A DNA stretch of 64,000 bases from Xanthobacter oligotrophicus (lineage in GTDB: Bacteria > Pseudomonadota > Alphaproteobacteria > Rhizobiales > Xanthobacteraceae): the NCBI RefSeq assembly GCF_008364685.1, contig NZ_VTTL01000009.1, positions 1 to 64,000 of the forward strand, read 5' to 3'. Each line of letters opens with the position of its first letter. Within the stretch, counting starts at the first letter, position 1. Positions 8,463-16,463 of this stretch are shown here, one piece after another. The notes under the pieces were generated by a model. That model did no database searches. It was not told the origin of the DNA and saw only the letters and a program-made list of their open reading frames with translations. Position numbers and translations under genes: made by a program.

Positions 8463-9359
8463 ATGCTCACCCGGAGATCCCTCATGAAAACCACCCTCGC
8501 GGCCGGCGCCGCCGCTGTCTTCGCGCCCGCAGGTCTTGGCCATGCCGCCGGCGGGTTGTCCTGGAAGCATTTCCCCGCCGGGGAAAAGGGCTTCTATCGC
8601 GCGCCCGTGCTCGTCACGGGCGCCTCTGAGGCGCTGCTGATCGACGGTGGCTTCACCTATGCTGACGGGCGGGCGGTGGCCGAGGCCATCAAGGCCAGCG
8701 GCAAGACGCTCACCACCATCTATGTCAGCCAGTCCGATCCCGACTATTACTTCAGCCTCAAGCCGATCAAGGAAGCCTTCCCCTCCGCGAAGGTGATCGC
8801 GGCTTCTGAGACGGTCGCCGCCATCAAGGCCAGCGTGGAGAAGAAGCTCGCGGTGTGGGGACCCCAGCTCAAGGAGAACGGCCCGCAGACGCTGGCCGAC
8901 ATCATCATCCCCGAGGTGTTTGATGGCCCCTCGCTCACCGTCGACGGCGAGACCGTCGAGATCGTGCCGGCCGAAGGGCTGGCTAACCGCCGTTCTCTCT
9001 TCGTGCCGTCGCTGAACGCGGTGTTCGGCGGCGTGATGATCTTCTCCGGCGTGTATGTCTGGACCGCCGACACCCCGACCAAGGAACAGCGCGCCGCCTG
9101 GATCGCCAATCTGGACAAGATCGCGGCCCGCAAGCCGGCCGTCGTCGTGCCCGGCCACATGGTGCCGAACGCCGCCACCGACCTCTCGGGCGTTGCTTAT
9201 ACCAAGGCCTATCTCCTCGCCTTCGAGGAAGAACTCGCCAAGGCTAAGGATTCCGCCGCGCTCAAGGCCGCGATGATCGCCCGCTTCCCGGGCCTGGGCA
9301 TGGGTGTCGCGCTCGATATCGGCTCGAAGGTCGCCACCGGCGAGATGAAGTGGGGCTGA
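8463..9359 (+). CDS. Exported MBL-fold protein with altered metal site
   Basis: A 298-residue protein with a leader of Tat type (TRRSLMKTTLAAGAAAVFAP, cleavage near GHAAG) and a metallo-beta-lactamase fold: early strands VLLIDGG-like (EALLIDGGFTY) and VVVPGHMVPN near residue 226. The hallmark HxHxDH motif is replaced by SQSDPDYYF around residues 93-101, so the first two metal-binding histidines are serines and the last His is Tyr. A family of such MBL-like proteins with SDPDYY is known to occur. Whether they bind metal or catalyse is unclear. It sits 69 bp after the DsbA-like gene and 1 bp before the SnoaL-like gene, implying joint expression. Confidence 0.82.
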   Translation: MLTRRSLMKTTLAAGAAAVFAPAGLGHAAGGLSWKHFPAGEKGFYRAPVLVTGASEALLIDGGFTYADGRAVAEAIKASGKTLTTIYVSQSDPDYYFSLKPIKEAFPSAKVIAASETVAAIKASVEKKLAVWGPQLKENGPQTLADIIIPEVFDGPSLTVDGETVEIVPAEGLANRRSLFVPSLNAVFGGVMIFSGVYVWTADTPTKEQRAAWIANLDKIAARKPAVVVPGHMVPNAATDLSGVAYTKAYLLAFEEELAKAKDSAALKAAMIARFPGLGMGVALDIGSKVATGEMKWG

Positions 9360-9360
9360 G

Positions 9361-9759
9361 ATGGGCGCAAATCTCGATCTGATCCGCGCCACCTATGAGG
9401 GGACGTCGGAAGAGAACGGCCGGAATCTGCTGGCCGCTCTTGCTCCCGATGCTTCATGGACGGAGGCAGAAGGGTTCCCGTATGCGGGAACCTATGTCGG
9501 GCCGGAAGCGATCATCGCCGGCGTCTTCCGCCGCCTCGGCAGCGAATGGACCGGCTATCGCGCCGAGGTCCACACCTTCCTGGAGGATGGCGACCGTGTC
9601 GCCGCCTTCGGCGTCTATTCCGGCACCTACAACGCCACCGGCAAGTCCATGCGCGCTGCCTTCGCGCACCTCTATGAGGTGAAGGGCGGCAAGATCGCCA
9701 CCATGACGCAATATGTGGACAGCGCTATGGTCTGGGAGGCACTTACGGCATCTGGATGA
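9361..9759 (+). CDS. SnoaL-like/NTF2-fold small protein
   Basis: A 132-residue protein with the cone-shaped NTF2/SnoaL pattern: an N-terminal helix (LDLIRATYEGTSEENGRNLL), ALAPDASWTEAEGFPYAGTYVG, then strands ending YEVKGGKIATMTQYVDSAMVW. Members include ketosteroid isomerase-like enzymes and catalytically silent proteins. It begins 1 bp after the MBL gene stop, so translation is probably coupled. The conserved Trp/Glu/Tyr set fits a ligand pocket, but the ligand cannot be read from sequence. Confidence 0.82.
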   Translation: MGANLDLIRATYEGTSEENGRNLLAALAPDASWTEAEGFPYAGTYVGPEAIIAGVFRRLGSEWTGYRAEVHTFLEDGDRVAAFGVYSGTYNATGKSMRAAFAHLYEVKGGKIATMTQYVDSAMVWEALTASG

Positions 9760-9842
9760 CCATCTGATCCCTCGAGCCCCGACCGAGCCATCGCCCCAGA
9801 GCCCAGTCGTGGAAGCTCGTCTGCCGCATGGGTCAGATGCGG

Positions 9843-10814
9843 TTATCGCCCTTCGTCAAGGTTTGAACGGTCCGAGGCCAGTTCGAAATCGCGATCAGGG
9901 CCGATGGGTATGATGCCGCTAGGATTGAGCCATGCGTGGCTACCGTAATAGTGCGCCTTGATGTGATGGAAATCGACCGTCGGTCGGATGGCCGGATGTT
10001 GATACAACTCTCGCGTACAGGCCCATAGGGCCGGATATTCGGTCAGCGTCCGGCGGTTGCACTTGAAGTGCCCATGATAGACCACGTCAAATCGCACGAG
10101 GGTCGTGAACAGCCGAATGTCCGCCTCGGTCAATCGACCGCCGACCAGGTAGCGTTGCCGCGCCAGACGCGGCTCCAGCCAGTCGAGCGTCTGAAAAACC
10201 TCCCCGACAGCCGCTTCATAGGCGCCCTGCGTCGTCGCGAAGCCGGAGCGATACACACCGTTGTTCAGGGTCGTGTAGACGCGCGCGTTGAGGGCGTCGA
10301 TCTCATCGCGATGGTCGGCGGGGTAATAGTCGCCGGCAGCCGCGCCGCAGCCGTCAAAGGCAGCGTTGAACATGCGCAGGATGTCGGACGATTCATTCGA
10401 TACGATCCGGCCTGTCGCCTTGTCCCACAGCACCGGCACGGTGACACGTGACGTGCAGGCTGGATCCGACAGCGTGTAAATCTCGTGCAGGAACCTCGCC
10501 CCGTTGACCCTGTCGGGGACCACCCCGGCACCATCATCGAAGGTCCAGCCATCGTCGCCCATATGCCAATGGACGACGGAAACGCCGACCAGATCGCCGA
10601 GCCCCTTCAGGCTACGCATGATGAGGGTGCGGTGCGCCCAGGGACAGGCGAGCGAGACATAGAGGTGATAGCGGCCCGGAGCAGGCTTGAATGGACCATC
10701 CCCATCGGCAGTGATCCAATCGCGAAAAACCGAGGGGGGACGGCGCAATTCGCCATCGGTCAGCACACTTTCGACGCCGCCGCGTCGCCAGGTGCCGTTG
10801 ATCAGCTCACCCAT
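9843..10814 (-). CDS. Glutathionyl-hydroquinone reductase (Xi-class GST)
   Basis: A 323-residue GST of the YqjG/ECM4 type, longer than ordinary GSTs. The thioredoxin-like N-domain contains YVSLACPWAHR with the catalytic Cys, followed by VPVLWD and IVSNESSDILR for glutathione binding. The helical C-domain has YLVGGRLTEADIRLFTTLVRFD and the family tail HYYGSH. It reduces S-glutathionyl hydroquinones with release of glutathione disulfide. Its start overlaps the end of the luciferase-like gene by 8 bp, making it the last gene of a four-gene leftward run with azoreductase and DoxX, a coherent quinone or nitroaromatic detoxification set. Confidence 0.9.
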   Translation of the reverse strand: MGELINGTWRRGGVESVLTDGELRRPPSVFRDWITADGDGPFKPAPGRYHLYVSLACPWAHRTLIMRSLKGLGDLVGVSVVHWHMGDDGWTFDDGAGVVPDRVNGARFLHEIYTLSDPACTSRVTVPVLWDKATGRIVSNESSDILRMFNAAFDGCGAAAGDYYPADHRDEIDALNARVYTTLNNGVYRSGFATTQGAYEAAVGEVFQTLDWLEPRLARQRYLVGGRLTEADIRLFTTLVRFDVVYHGHFKCNRRTLTEYPALWACTRELYQHPAIRPTVDFHHIKAHYYGSHAWLNPSGIIPIGPDRDFELASDRSNLDEGR

Positions 10815-11865
10815 GGTCAGGCCTTTGTACCAGAACGGCTTTCACCGCAGGAGCAACCTCGGTGCCGAGCAACGCGATCGAGCGCTGCATGGCCTCGGTC
10901 TCCAGCATGGCGGAACTCATCTGGAAGGTCAGGCGCGAGATGCCGCCGAGCGCATCGTTTGCCGCGAGGATCTTGTCGCGCACCGTCTCCGGTTTTCCGA
11001 TCAAAAAAGCGCCCTGCGGACCGCACATCGCATCGAATTGCGCCCGCGTCGCCGTCGACCACCCGCGTTCACGCCCGATCTCGGTGAACATGTGGGCCCA
11101 GCCGGGAAAGAACGCGTCTGCGGCGTTCCGATCGGTGTCGCCGACGAACCCCATGGCATGGATGCCGACCTTCAGCGTCTGCGGCGCGTGCCCTGCCCGC
11201 CGCCCGGCCTCGCGATAGAGGTCCACCAGCGGGCGGAAACGAGCAAAGCTTCCGCCGATGATCGCCACCATCAGCGGAAGACCAAGCACCCCCGCGCGAA
11301 CAAAGGACTGCGGCGTGCCGCCGACACCGAGCCAGATCGGGATCCTGTCCTGATGCGGCCGGGGAAAGACGCCCTGACCGGTGAGCGCCGGCCGAAACCG
11401 GCCACGCCAGGAGATGGAGGTCGCCTCGCGCAGCTTCAGGAGCAGATCGAGCTTTTCGGCGAAGAGGGCGTCGTAGTCCTCCTTCGCAAACCCGAACAGC
11501 GGATAGGCCTCGCCAAAGGAACCACGCCCCACGACGATCTCTGCACGTCCTTTGGCGATGAGATCGATGGTGGCGAAGTCCTGGAAGACCCGCACCGGAT
11601 CCGCCGCGCTCAGCACCGTAACCGCGCTGGTCAGGCGTATGTTCCTGGTGCGGGCTGCGGCCGCCGCCAGGATGACGGCCGGCGCGGAATCGAGGAACTC
11701 CTTGCGGTGATGCTCGCCGATGCCGAACACGTCGAGGCCGACGCGGTCGGCGGTTTCCACCTCCGCCAGCAAGGCCTCCATCCGGTCCGCCGCCGGCAGT
11801 GTCTGGCCGGTCGCCGGATTTGGGATAGTGGCCGCAAAACTGTCGATACCGATTTCCATGGTCAT
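10807..11865 (-). CDS. LLM-class flavin-dependent oxidoreductase
   Basis: A 352-residue luciferase-like monooxygenase. Visible family marks are the early GIGEHH, the strand RLTSAVTVLSAADPVRV, GRAEIVVGRGSFGE and RIPIWLGVGGTPQS, giving the TIM-barrel FMN-binding pattern. Such enzymes use reduced flavin, with or without oxygen; the substrate is not predictable here. An internal ATG at 11859 is an alternative start. It lies 30 bp after the DoxX gene and overlaps the GST start, so the four leftward genes likely form one operon controlled by the LysR gene at 13301. Confidence 0.88.
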   Translation of the reverse strand: MTMEIGIDSFAATIPNPATGQTLPAADRMEALLAEVETADRVGLDVFGIGEHHRKEFLDSAPAVILAAAAARTRNIRLTSAVTVLSAADPVRVFQDFATIDLIAKGRAEIVVGRGSFGEAYPLFGFAKEDYDALFAEKLDLLLKLREATSISWRGRFRPALTGQGVFPRPHQDRIPIWLGVGGTPQSFVRAGVLGLPLMVAIIGGSFARFRPLVDLYREAGRRAGHAPQTLKVGIHAMGFVGDTDRNAADAFFPGWAHMFTEIGRERGWSTATRAQFDAMCGPQGAFLIGKPETVRDKILAANDALGGISRLTFQMSSAMLETEAMQRSIALLGTEVAPAVKAVLVQRPDHG

Positions 11866-11895
11866 TCCATCCGGTTGCGACGGCCCCCGCCGTGG

Positions 11896-12291
11896 TCAGC
11901 GCGCGCGTTGGCGCCAGCCGTCGAGGCTGAGGGCACCTGCGCCGAATGCCGCCACCTGCAGGAGGCCGCCCGCAATGGCGACGTTCTTCAGGAAATGAAT
12001 CATCTGATTCTGATCGGTGAAGTTGGTGTGGAAGATCACAGCAGTCGCCAGGGTGAAGGCAGCGAGTACAAGGCCTGTGATCCGGGCCTGATAACCGATC
12101 AAAATCACGATGCCTCCAGCCAGTTCGACAATGACGGCGATCAGGTAGGAGATCATCGGCAGCGGCAGGCCTGCCGACGCGATGTAGCCTTGCGTCGCAC
12201 CGGGCGCGGCAATCTTGCCGAGACCGCTGGCGATGAAAATGAAGGCAATGAACAGGCGGCCGACGGCCGCAAGAAGGTTGGTCTGGGACAT
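11896..12291 (-). CDS. DoxX-family membrane protein
   Basis: A 131-residue protein with four membrane helices. The first helix carries LFIAFIFIASGLGKI, the DoxX signature with Gly-Lys at its end, and later helices include VELAGGIVILIG and a C-terminal FLKNVAIAGGLLQV. DoxX proteins are commonly placed beside redox and thiol-stress enzymes and have been tied to membrane redox control. Here it is between an azoreductase and a flavin oxidoreductase, with 48 bp after the former. Confidence 0.87.
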   Translation of the reverse strand: MSQTNLLAAVGRLFIAFIFIASGLGKIAAPGATQGYIASAGLPLPMISYLIAVIVELAGGIVILIGYQARITGLVLAAFTLATAVIFHTNFTDQNQMIHFLKNVAIAGGLLQVAAFGAGALSLDGWRQRAR

Positions 12292-12339
12292 GGTCGTCGG
12301 CCTTGACGTCTGGAAAGGGGATGTCGAATACGTGGAGGA

Positions 12340-12951
12340 TCAGGCCGCCAGCGCGGCGATCTGTGCCTTGGCGCCGGCCAGCGCCGCCGCCTTTGCTTCC
12401 TCGCCAAGGGCCAGGCCCTCGGCCCGGATGATCGTGACATCGGTCAGGCCGATGAAGCCCAGCGCGGTGAGCAGGTACGATTCCTGATGATCGAGAGCCG
12501 CCATCGGGCTTTCGCCGCTGTAGACACCACCGCGCGCGGACGCGAGCAAGACCTTCTTTCCGGTCACCAGTCCCTCCGGACCATTCGCACCATACTTGAA
12601 AGTACGGCCTGCCACGGCGACCCGGTCGATCCACCCCTTCAACTGTGTCGGGATCGAGAAATTGTACATCGGCGCACCGATGACGATGATGTTTGCGGCA
12701 AAGAGGTCGTCGATATAGGCGCCGCCGGTGGCAAGATCCTGGCCGAGCAGAGGATCGGTGACCTGGCCACCTTGAAACACCGCCATATGCGCACCCGACA
12801 GATGCATCGCCGCGTCGACGACGAGATCCCTCCGGATGACCTGCGCGCCCGGATGCAGCGCGAGCTGCCTGGCCACGATATCGGCTGTCAGGGAACGGGT
12901 GGCCGAATAGCCGCCGAGGATGCTGGAGTCGATATGCAGGATGGTGGTCAT
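12340..12951 (-). CDS. azoR: FMN-dependent NADH-azoreductase
   Basis: A 203-residue flavodoxin-like quinone reductase. The N-terminus ILHIDSSILGGYSATRSL holds the phosphate-binding Ser cluster, APMYNFSIPTQLKGWIDRV is the conserved flavin/active-site loop, and LLASARGGVYS follows. These AzoR enzymes use NADH to reduce quinones, azo dyes and nitro compounds by two electrons. The ATG at 12951 is the natural start; the longer frame upstream has no family match. It is the first gene of the leftward run and is divergent from the LysR gene at 13301, the classical arrangement for quinone-inducible azoR. Confidence 0.92.
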   Translation of the reverse strand: MTTILHIDSSILGGYSATRSLTADIVARQLALHPGAQVIRRDLVVDAAMHLSGAHMAVFQGGQVTDPLLGQDLATGGAYIDDLFAANIIVIGAPMYNFSIPTQLKGWIDRVAVAGRTFKYGANGPEGLVTGKKVLLASARGGVYSGESPMAALDHQESYLLTALGFIGLTDVTIIRAEGLALGEEAKAAALAGAKAQIAALAA

Positions 12952-13083
12952 GGATTGATCCTCCGGCCGCCCGATGACGGGGGCTAAAGCAGTGCGGGAA
13001 AGCAACTTCTTGATCGCGTTGAGCATGAGGCGATGAGTGACATGGGCGGAAATGCCGGGGAAGCCGGTATATAACGATGCTAT

Positions 13084-13102
13084 CCATCGGTGTGACCGAT
13101 GG
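13084..13102. promoter_or_regulatory. Candidate LysR operator (ATC-N9-GAT palindrome)
   Basis: Perfect 7-bp inverted arms CCATCGG and CCGATGG flank a 5-bp spacer. At its core the site reads ATC, nine bases, GAT, with the outer form T-N11-A expected of LysR boxes. It lies in the 349-bp gap between azoR and its divergent LysR gene, about 130 bp before azoR and 200 bp before the regulator. Nothing else coding is seen in this gap. Binding by this LysR protein is inferred. Confidence 0.5.
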
Positions 13103-13300
13103 TAATCAATTGCGTCGCGGCGGATCGATTGTGCCGGGCCCTCGGTTCCCGACGGCAACGCGCCCCCGCGTGGCTCACGGTATTGGCCATCCGGATTTCC
13201 TGCGCGCAACAGGCCGGCGTCAGTGCCAAGCTTGTATAAACAGGGGCTGCCTTTATTTCTTGAGGGGATCCATCGGAGCGGTCGATGCAAGGAACAGGAC

Positions 13301-14212
13301 ATGCTGGACGGCGTATCGCTTGACCAATTGCGGACCTTCCTTGCCGCTGCCGACGAAGGAAGCTTTTCTGCCGCCGCACGGCGTCTCAGGCGCACCCAGT
13401 CGGCCGTCAGCGAATCCATCGCCAACCTTGAAGCCCAACTGGCGGTGGCGCTTTTCGACCGAAGCGCACGCTATCCGCGGCTGACACGCGAGGGCACGAT
13501 CCTGCTCGCCGATGCCCGAGGCGTTGTCGCGGGCGTGGACGGCATGAAGGCCCGCGCCAAAGGGATTTCCGGAGGGCTCGAGGCGGAACTCGCCGCGGTC
13601 ATTGATGTCTTCTTCCCCATCAGCGTGATCGCCGAAGTTGCCCGCGAATTCCGCGATCAGTATCCGGCCACGCCGTTGCGGCTCTATGTCGAGGCCCTGG
13701 GCGGCGTCGTGCAACCCGTGATCGATGGCCGTGCCAGCTTCGGCCTCGTCGTTTCCCTGCCGACGCTTCCCGCTGGGCTCGTGGCCGAGCGCGTCACCAG
13801 TATCGACTTCGTCATGGTCGCCGCCGCCGACCATCCGCTGGCCGCCCATGCCGGCCTCATTCCGCGCGAAGAGTTGGCGCGGCACGTCCAACTCGTGCTG
13901 ACGGACCGATCCGACCTCTCGGCGGGTCGGGAGTTCGGTGTCATGTCGCCATCGACCTGGCGGCTGGCCGATCTCTTTGCCAAACACGCCTTTCTTCTCA
14001 GTGGCTTGGGCTGGGGCGGGATGCCGCTTCATGCCGTGGCAAAGGACATCACCGAGGGACGGCTGGTGGAGCTCTCGATCGAAGATGTGCCGCCTGGCGG
14101 ATTGAAGCTGCCCATGTCCGCCGTCTACCGGAACGCGGCGCCGCCCGGTCCCGCTGGCCGGTGGATGATCGAACGGCTGAAACAGTGCCCCAAAAAAGCG
14201 CCAGACGGATAG
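13301..14212 (+). CDS. LysR-family regulator of the azoR operon
   Basis: A 303-residue LysR protein. The winged helix reads LDQLRTFLAAADEGSFSAAARRL with TQSAVSESIANLEAQL. The effector half is of ordinary length. The ATG at 13301 is chosen because the helix starts at once after it as in relatives; an upstream in-frame ATG at 13223 would add 26 unlike residues. It is divergent from azoR with a candidate operator between, so control of the azoR-DoxX-LLM-GST run is likely. The inducer is probably a quinone or similar electrophile, which is inference from the target genes. Confidence 0.88.
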   Translation: MLDGVSLDQLRTFLAAADEGSFSAAARRLRRTQSAVSESIANLEAQLAVALFDRSARYPRLTREGTILLADARGVVAGVDGMKARAKGISGGLEAELAAVIDVFFPISVIAEVAREFRDQYPATPLRLYVEALGGVVQPVIDGRASFGLVVSLPTLPAGLVAERVTSIDFVMVAAADHPLAAHAGLIPREELARHVQLVLTDRSDLSAGREFGVMSPSTWRLADLFAKHAFLLSGLGWGGMPLHAVAKDITEGRLVELSIEDVPPGGLKLPMSAVYRNAAPPGPAGRWMIERLKQCPKKAPDG

Positions 14213-14230
14213 TTGACAGGAATATATGTG

Positions 14231-14249
14231 TGTCGTAGTCATATCGACA
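14231..14249. promoter_or_regulatory. Candidate Rrf2 operator 1 (TGTC-N11-GACA)
   Basis: Palindrome TGTCG, nine bases, CGACA, located 17 bp before the rrf2 start codon and just after a TTGACA box (14213-14218) that is a good -35 candidate. The same TGTC-N11-GACA form occurs again at 14730-14748 before the next gene. Autoregulation by the Rrf2 protein is inferred. Confidence 0.5.
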
Positions 14250-14266
14250 AATAAAGGAAATTTGTA

Positions 14267-14713
14267 ATGCCAACCAGTACGCGCTTTGTCGTCGCCGTCC
14301 ATGTCCTGACGGCACTCGCCGTCAGCGACGGCAAGCCACTGCGTTCCGAGGATCTGGCCTATTCGGCAAACACGGGAGCGGTCGTCATCAGGGGGCTGCT
14401 GTCCCGCCTGAGTGATGCTGGACTGACACGTTCGCAGCTCGGCGCCGGCGGCGGCGCGTTATTGGCGAAGCCAGCGGAAAAGATACGGCTACTCGATGTC
14501 TATGAAGCTGTCGAAGACACCGAGCTGTTTTCCCTTCACAGAACGCCGCCTTGCGGGAACTGTGCCGTAGGTGGAAATATCATTGAGGCAATGCGGCCGA
14601 CCTTGTTGCGGGCTCGCACGGCGCTCGAAGATGAGCTTGGCAAAACCACAATAGCTGACGTTGCTTCCGAGGTAGCCCGGCTCGGTAAATTCTCTATTCC
14701 GCTGGTCTGGTAA
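14267..14713 (+). CDS. Rrf2-family transcriptional regulator
   Basis: A 148-residue Rrf2 protein. The N-terminal winged helix reads FVVAVHVLTALAVSDGKPLRSEDLAYSANTG-type with the recognition helix at VVIRGLLSRL, then a wing rich in glycine (LGAGGGALLAKPAEKI). The sensor helix has only PPCGNCAVGG, two cysteines, where iron-sulfur Rrf2 proteins have three, so it is more likely a thiol or small-molecule sensor like YwnA or IscR-unlike members. An AAAGGA ribosome site precedes the ATG. It stands directly before the NADP-binding reductase gene and shares an operator motif with it. Confidence 0.88.
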   Translation: MPTSTRFVVAVHVLTALAVSDGKPLRSEDLAYSANTGAVVIRGLLSRLSDAGLTRSQLGAGGGALLAKPAEKIRLLDVYEAVEDTELFSLHRTPPCGNCAVGGNIIEAMRPTLLRARTALEDELGKTTIADVASEVARLGKFSIPLVW

Positions 14714-14729
14714 TCGTTTTGCTTTTAAT

Positions 14730-14748
14730 TGTCATAGAATCGACGACA
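14730..14748. promoter_or_regulatory. Candidate Rrf2 operator 2 (TGTC-N11-GACA)
   Basis: A 19-bp palindrome of the same form and length as the one before rrf2, placed about 118 bp before the reductase gene at 14866 in an AT-rich patch. The two sites also share the extension GACACA when one is read in reverse. This suggests that the Rrf2 protein controls both its own gene and the reductase. Confidence 0.5.
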
Positions 14749-14865
14749 CATAATCATTTTGAGTTCCGCTGAGACCCGAAAGCGGCAGCGAGAGACCGCC
14801 CAGCCTTCGGGGGGGCACTGACGGTTCCCATCATCCCAAGCCCCCCAACTCATCAGGAGACCATC

Positions 14866-15510
14866 ATGAGCATTGGTATCATCGGCGCTGGTGCCCTCGG
14901 CTCCAACTTCGCCCGCGCTCTTGCCCGCAAGGGGCTCACGGCCACGATTTCCAACAGCCGCGGACCGGATTCTCTGGCCGCTCTGGTCCAGGAGCTTGGG
15001 CCCTCCATCAAGGCGGGTACCGTCGCAGAGGCGGCCAGCGCCGACATCGTCCTGGCCGCCGTGCGCTGGGTCGACGCGGGCAAGGTGTTCGGCGCGTTGC
15101 CGGCCTGGAACGGACGGATCGTCATCGACGGCACTAACCCGGTGGAATTCATCGACCCGAATTCGCCGGCCGCGAAGGACCCCAGCAATCCCCTCGCGGC
15201 CTATGGTATCAAGGCGGTCGATTTGGGCGGAAAGCACTCGAGCGAGATATTCCGCCAGTACGTTCCGGGCGCTCGGGTCGTCAAGGCGTTCAACCACCTC
15301 GACGTCAACGTCTTGAATGAGCCCGAGGCGTCGGGTGGCAAGCGCGTGCTGTTCTATTCGGGCGATGATGCCGCCGCAAAGACCGAGGTTCGCACGATCA
15401 TCGACGCCATCGGATTCTTCCCCGTCGATCTCGGCCCGCTCGATATCGGTGGACCGCTGGCGGCGCTGCCCTTCGGTTCGCTGTCGACCCACCAGTTCAT
15501 CAAGATCTAG
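14866..15510 (+). CDS. NADP-binding reductase, F420H2:NADP/FNO-like
   Basis: A 214-residue Rossmann protein. The start IGIIGAGALGSNFARAL is a classical GxGxxGS dinucleotide loop, ISNSRGP suggests a phosphate pocket for NADPH, and VVKAFNHL-type plus ALPFGSLSTHQFIK match the NADPH-dependent F420 reductase-like family. In bacteria without F420 these proteins reduce other substrates that are mostly unknown. It follows rrf2 by 152 bp with a matching operator between. Ribosome site AGGAGA precedes the ATG. Confidence 0.85.
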   Translation: MSIGIIGAGALGSNFARALARKGLTATISNSRGPDSLAALVQELGPSIKAGTVAEAASADIVLAAVRWVDAGKVFGALPAWNGRIVIDGTNPVEFIDPNSPAAKDPSNPLAAYGIKAVDLGGKHSSEIFRQYVPGARVVKAFNHLDVNVLNEPEASGGKRVLFYSGDDAAAKTEVRTIIDAIGFFPVDLGPLDIGGPLAALPFGSLSTHQFIKI

Positions 15511-15576
15511 CTGTCCTCAGAAGGGACGTCCGCCGTCCTTGTCTTCTGGACGGCGGACGATTCCGTCACGAGGGGG

Positions 15577-15999
15577 AACCTCAAAAAACCCTATATCGCG
15601 CGTGCAATTCAAACGGCGATGGATGAGCGGGCGGCGCGAACAGGCGTGACGGCGGAGCGGGTGCTAGAGGAAATTGCGCGCATCGCGTTCTTTGATCTGC
15701 GCAAGGCGTTCAATGCGGACGGCAGCCTGAGGCTCATCGGCGATATGGACGGCAGCTTGGGTGTCGCTGAGCTTATGGACGCCGATGGGCTGCCCACTGG
15801 CCGCCTGAAAAAGATCCTTTTCGCCGACAAGCTCGGCGCACTGGCGCTGCTGGCGCGTCACCTGGGCATGCTGAACGACAAGGTGACCCTCAAGAGGGAC
15901 GACGAGAACCCCTTGACGCTGCTGATCAAGGAAATCCAGGGCACGAGCATCAAGCCGGTCGCGACGCCAGCCACGCTCAAGACCTATGCCGAGCACTGA
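15577..15999 (+). pseudogene. Phage terminase small-subunit remnant
   Basis: From about codon 15577 the frame reads NLKKPYIARAIQTAMDERAARTGVTAERVLEEIARIAFFD and later LFADKLGALALLARHLGMLND, the pattern of the C-terminal two thirds of small terminases (PxVxxAI-ARTxVTADRVL-EIARIAF-KLAALxxLGRHLGM). The N-terminal helix-turn-helix is missing. The frame runs back into the stop of the reductase gene with no proper start, so translation could only begin at the internal ATG at 15619 (126 residues). No other phage genes are nearby. I take it as a prophage fragment. Confidence 0.72.
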
Positions 16000-16031
16000 G
16001 CAAGGCAAGAGGTGAGTGGCTGTTTTTCCAC

Positions 16032-16073
16032 CTTTCGTGAGAAAGATTTTTATCTTATCCTTTCTTGTGAAAG
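16032..16073. promoter_or_regulatory. Twin palindromic operator of the Xre/RES pair
   Basis: Two copies of the palindrome CTTTC-N4-GAAAG lie at 16032-16045 and 16060-16073, centres 28 bp apart. The second overlaps the ribosome site AAAGGAGGG before the GTG start at 16083, and the AT-rich stretch between them could be the -10 region. This is the expected layout for autorepression of a toxin-antitoxin operon by the Xre protein. Confidence 0.6.
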
Positions 16074-16082
16074 GAGGGTGCC

Positions 16083-16463
16083 GTGCCTAGCTTGCATGCT
16101 CATGTTCCGGTCCCAGATCGGGGGGCTATCTTAACCAAGGCGACCCTTCGCGCCGCCGAGCGTCTGGATATTTCCGGGCGTCTTCTTGCCGAAGTGTTGG
16201 GGATCTCCGAAGCGACTATCTCGCGTATGAGGAGTGGGGACTTCACACTTCCAGACGGCTCCAAGGCATTCCAGCTGGCGGCGCTTCTTGTGCGGGCTTT
16301 TCGGTCGTTGGACGCGATCACCGGAGGTGATGAAGCCGTTGCCCGAGCATGGCTGACGACATCAAATCTGGCTCTCGGCAATCGACCTGTCGAGCGCATA
16401 ACCTCCGTTCAGGGTCTTGTGGATGTCGTTGCCTATCTGGACGCCCGACGCGCTCCGATCTGA
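16083..16463 (+). CDS. Xre/MbcA/ParS-type antitoxin
   Basis: A 126-residue antitoxin. Residues 20-60 form an Xre helix-turn-helix (LDISGRLLAEVLGISEATISRM). The C-terminal part (AFRSLDAITGGDEAVARAWL, then NRPVERITSVQGLVDVVAYLDARR) is the toxin-binding domain formerly DUF2384. The GTG start is preceded by AAAGGAGGG at 16070-16078. It overlaps the RES toxin gene in another frame, so translation is coupled, and it should neutralise the toxin and repress the operon through the twin palindromes upstream. Confidence 0.9.
   Translation: MPSLHAHVPVPDRGAILTKATLRAAERLDISGRLLAEVLGISEATISRMRSGDFTLPDGSKAFQLAALLVRAFRSLDAITGGDEAVARAWLTTSNLALGNRPVERITSVQGLVDVVAYLDARRAPI

Noticed and set aside
11069-13087. 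A 672-codon minus-strand open frame
   Set aside because: It runs in another frame through the LLM, DoxX and azoR genes, all of which have clear family motifs.
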